Shown one piece after another: positions 61,191 through 64,000 of a stretch of 64,000 nucleotides of DNA; within the stretch, counting starts at the first letter, position 1, and every line of letters begins with the position of its first letter. Below the pieces are notes generated by a model. That model saw only the letters and a program-made list of their open reading frames with translations, had not been told where the DNA came from and did no database searches. The DNA lies in the NCBI GenBank assembly GCA_025667525.1, contig CM046882.1, positions 217,604,592 to 217,668,591 on the forward strand, written 5' to 3'. The position numbers were made by a program, and so were the translations under genes. The DNA comes from Glebionis coronaria (lineage: Eukaryota; Streptophyta; Magnoliopsida; Asterales; Asteraceae).

Positions 61191-61450
61191 TGTTGGAAAT
61201 ACGTTTTACATATTAGAAAGGTTTGGTCACTCCAACAATAGATATAGTAGAAGCTCGTAGTTTAGTTTATTTACAAGTATTAAACAAAGCCCAAACCGAG
61301 CCCATGTGTTGTATGGGTCGGCGGCACAATATGTAAACCAAACCCGCTTTGTGGACTTGGTATAAAAGCCCTCTCCTTTGATGGAGAGTGTAAAACCCGC
61401 ATGCTTTTACCATGAATAGTGCCCTTAAGATCGTACGTTCTAGATTAAAA
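61191..61450 (+). repeat. Start of the C0 3' LTR (right edge not determined)
   Basis: TGTTGGAAATACG directly after a polypurine tract. It contains TATAAAAG (61361-61368) followed by CTCTCCTTTGATGGAGAG, a small inverted repeat. The partner LTR is outside the window, so the LTR end cannot be fixed; it may extend well beyond 61450. Confidence 0.65.
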
Positions 61451-64000
61451 CTTACCTCATGTAGTATTGATCACATTCATGTGCTAATAATCAAGCAAGT
61501 GCATACGTGTATGTCATGACAAGTATCGATTACGTACGACCCCATGATAAACAGTTAATAATATATCACGTGAACATAATTAAATCATGAACACCATTTA
61601 AAATACTAACTAAAATAATTACGTAAATACTTATAATATATTTACGAGCGTTAAGTTTACGATAAACGACACGTTAAAAGAAACAGAAACACGTTAAACA
61701 CGAGCACGTTTAACCACGAACGAACACGAAACATCAGGACACGAGAAAGGTACGGGTACCCCATGTGGGGCCCCCATACCCACGGCACACATGCATGTAA
61801 TGGGCTTAGCCCATGGACTTTTCAAGTTAAGGGGGGGTAAAAGTAAAAACATGTTTTCATTTTCATTTTTCAAGAAATAAACATAAAACCCTAAAAAGAG
61901 TTTTCTCCTCTCCTTTTTCTCCTTATTGTGCCGCCACCCTTACACCACCATAAGTGGGTGTTTGATTGATTTGATCTTAAAAACAAGTGTTAGAATACGT
62001 GTTTGTTCATCCTTTTTCCAAGCTACATAGTGGTATACCTTTCTAACCCTTCTTTTTAATTCTTTTTAATTCTTTTGATCTTTGATTATTTTCATGAACA
62101 TGTTATTATTTTTCTTATGAAAACAAGATAATTAATCATTGATCTAACATGTTTTGGTATTAAATAAAATCAAGGAATGATTTAAAGGGGTGTTTGTTTC
62201 TAGCCGCCTAGCAAAACAAACCCGAGGGGGGTTTGGTTTGCTATTGCCGCCACCACCAAGACCACAATTGGTCTTGGTTGGCTCATGTGGGACCCACGGC
62301 AGCAAGGGGACACGTGTGCCCCGGGTTTGGCCCGGGGTACGGTGTCGAATTCATACCCGGTTCACGGTTCGTTGGTTAAAATCATGATCTATGTTACATG
62401 TAATTTTTATGAATCATGAACTTAGGTTATAATTAATTAATAACATGAAATATTAATTAAATCATGACTTAGGTTAGTTTAATTATTAGTTTATCATGAC
62501 ATTAAATTAACCTAAGTATTTTATGTTATAAGTTATAATTAATTAATTATTAAAACATGCCTATAATTAATTAATTTAGACATGACTTAGGTTATATTAT
62601 TATGAATAATAATACACATTTTAACCTAAGTATTTCATTTCATTTTAATTAATACATGTTACACTTTAATTAAAATGCTTAACCTATAGTTTAATTAAAA
62701 TACATGAAATAATAATTAAACTATACACTATATCATATGACTTAAGTAGTAAGCTTATGACACTTAGACTTATATGTTAGCTTATGAAATCAGCTTAATT
62801 CTAATTATGGAAACTTCTATTTATAGAAACTTAATTAAATAAGGCAACTAATCTAATTATGGAAACCTTCTATATATGGAAATTAATCTATTTCAGGCAG
62901 CTAATCTAATTATGGAAACCTTCTATATATGGAAACTTATTTAATTAAGGCAGCTGATCTATTTTTGGAAACTTTCTATTTTTAGAAACTAATCTATTTT
63001 AGGCAGTAAATTCTATTTTTGGAAACTTTCTATTTTTGGAAACTTTCTATTTTTGGAAACTTTCTATTTTTGGAAACTTTCTATTTTTGGTAACTTTCTA
63101 TTTTTGGAAACTTTCTATTTTTGGAAACTTTCTATTTTTGGAAACTTTCTATTTTTGGAAACCAGCTATTTTTGGAAAGTTACTTATTATTATACAGTAA
63201 GTATATTAATACATGAAACACCAGTAATACTTAATCAGATAAACCAGAAATACAAGATAAGCACAGTTTAAGGCTTTAAACAGTGAACCATGACCTAAAA
63301 CATACCAAATCAGCTATAACTAGACACAGAACCCAGTACGTAATCAGTGAATCGATACTTATACACGTGTGTATTCATGTAGCGTTAGTGATCTAGAAGT
63401 AGGAGTCTTTCTTCCGTTCATTTCACTGGACTTGAGGTACGGATTCCCGTCCTTTCAGTATGGACATTCCTTCCTTATTAGGATTTCCCCGTATGCAGCC
63501 AACTGTTTTCCCCAGCATTTGGTTTATTGTTTTGAACTGCTTATGTTAATTTAGCATAAACTATAGCCATATACAAGCATGACCAGTTTCACCTAGTTAT
63601 GGAGGTACCATAACCATAGCATTGGAGGCACCGGTGTTATGACTTCCCCACGGCGGAGTGATTGCTCGTGGCGTCCCTTTTCAGTTTGGCCATATTATTA
63701 TATCAGTCGGGGCGTATGGGTGCATCCTAGTTACATGTTTTATTCAGTTTATCATGGTGAATGTGGTGTGTGCCTTGCACCCTTCACAAGGAGCTTATCC
63801 CTCCTACCCAAACCAGTATATTGATTAGAGGCATCCCCTCTAATCAGCATGATGAGGTCACCCCTCCAAGTATTCATGCACGTGACCTTTTCATGACCTA
63901 TATGGGCTATGGTATATATATGTTAAAACAGTTTTCACAGGTTAAACATAAGGCTTTTCAAACTATAAAACCAGTTTTCATGATACTTAACCAGTTTACT
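61451..64000. other. Unassigned region right of the C0 LTR start
   Basis: No gene seen. 61900-61960 and 62190-62360 resemble transcribed LTR sequence (CCGCCACCACCAAG; a GC-rich patch in an AT-rich setting). 62400-62800 is very AT-rich with repeated TTAATTAA and CATGA. 63330-64000 is GC-richer with several GGCACCGG/CCCCACGG-type words but no motif I recognise. It may be the rest of a long LTR and further element sequence. Confidence 0.35.
63011..63178. repeat. 17-bp tandem array (about 10 copies)
   Basis: The unit TTTCTATTTTTGGAAAC is nearly perfect here. It is preceded from about 62800 by degenerate relatives (ctaattatggaaacc, ctatatatggaaac) at longer spacing. The 72-codon frame across it (repeated FLETFYFWK) is a by-product. 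Confidence 0.9.

Noticed and set aside
62190..62387. Host gene exon in the GC-rich patch
   Set aside because: Only a 65-codon frame without splice context or motif; flanks resemble LTR leader sequence.

Overview
The window looks like a piece of plant nuclear heterochromatin, most likely from the daisy family (Asteraceae). The evidence is the complete absence of host genes, the CpG-poor AT-rich base composition, plant Ty3/Athila and Ty1/copia coding regions, and proteins that resemble, from memory and unchecked by any search, retroelement proteins abundant in Tanacetum/Artemisia-type genomes. Essentially everything I can explain is LTR retrotransposon, stacked by repeated insertion.

Layout, with my own labels. 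C0 is an old, decayed Ty1/copia element on the + strand. Its coding region runs from 38.4 to 46.9 kb, its 3' noncoding region continues beyond that, and a 3' LTR start lies at 61,191. Its 5' end is outside the window. C1 is a minus-strand Ty1/copia element (16,102-38,393) inserted in the C0 gag. It carries a large accessory ORF (aORF, 19,399-16,323) downstream of pol. X is a long-LTR, Tekay/Del-like minus-strand element inserted in the 3' LTR of C1. Only its 5' LTR and primer-binding end are visible (1-16,101). A1 is a minus-strand Athila-like element (2,672-14,066) inserted in the LTR of X. A2 is a + strand Athila-like element (26,480-37,296) inserted in the C1 gag with a perfect 5-bp target duplication CTCAC. 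S is a solo LTR (49,574-60,992, near-perfect TGATC/TGATG duplication) in the 3' region of C0. NA (52,594-60,587, duplication GCCTA) is an element without reverse transcriptase, inserted in S. The deepest stack is C0 > C1 > X > A1. The final 2.8 kb hold the start of the C0 LTR, a 17-bp tandem array and AT-rich sequence I cannot assign.

How the parts relate. A1, A2 and NA have different coding content or LTR sequence. They share a primer-binding site for tRNA-Asp, a leader hairpin about 50-70 nt downstream of it, an ORF start about 190 nt after it, a hairpin about 49 nt after the ORF stop, a duplicated polypurine-tract module with an exact 55-nt spacing, and the LTR termini. NA therefore looks like a satellite of Athila: it keeps every cis signal but replaces gag-pol with one cysteine-rich, acidic reading frame of about 549 codons. 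All three also carry arrays of a TTCCG-containing motif in the transcribed part of the LTR.

The most interesting signals are (i) NA and its shared RNA elements, including a compensatory base-pair change; (ii) the C1 accessory ORF, which appears to have its own CCAAT/TATA promoter and an AACAATGGC start context; (iii) a short TCARCG motif scattered on one strand through the LTR, UTR and coding parts of C1; and (iv) an 825-bp in-frame tandem duplication in the C0 integrase. All boundaries and differences were read by eye; divergence figures are hand counts.
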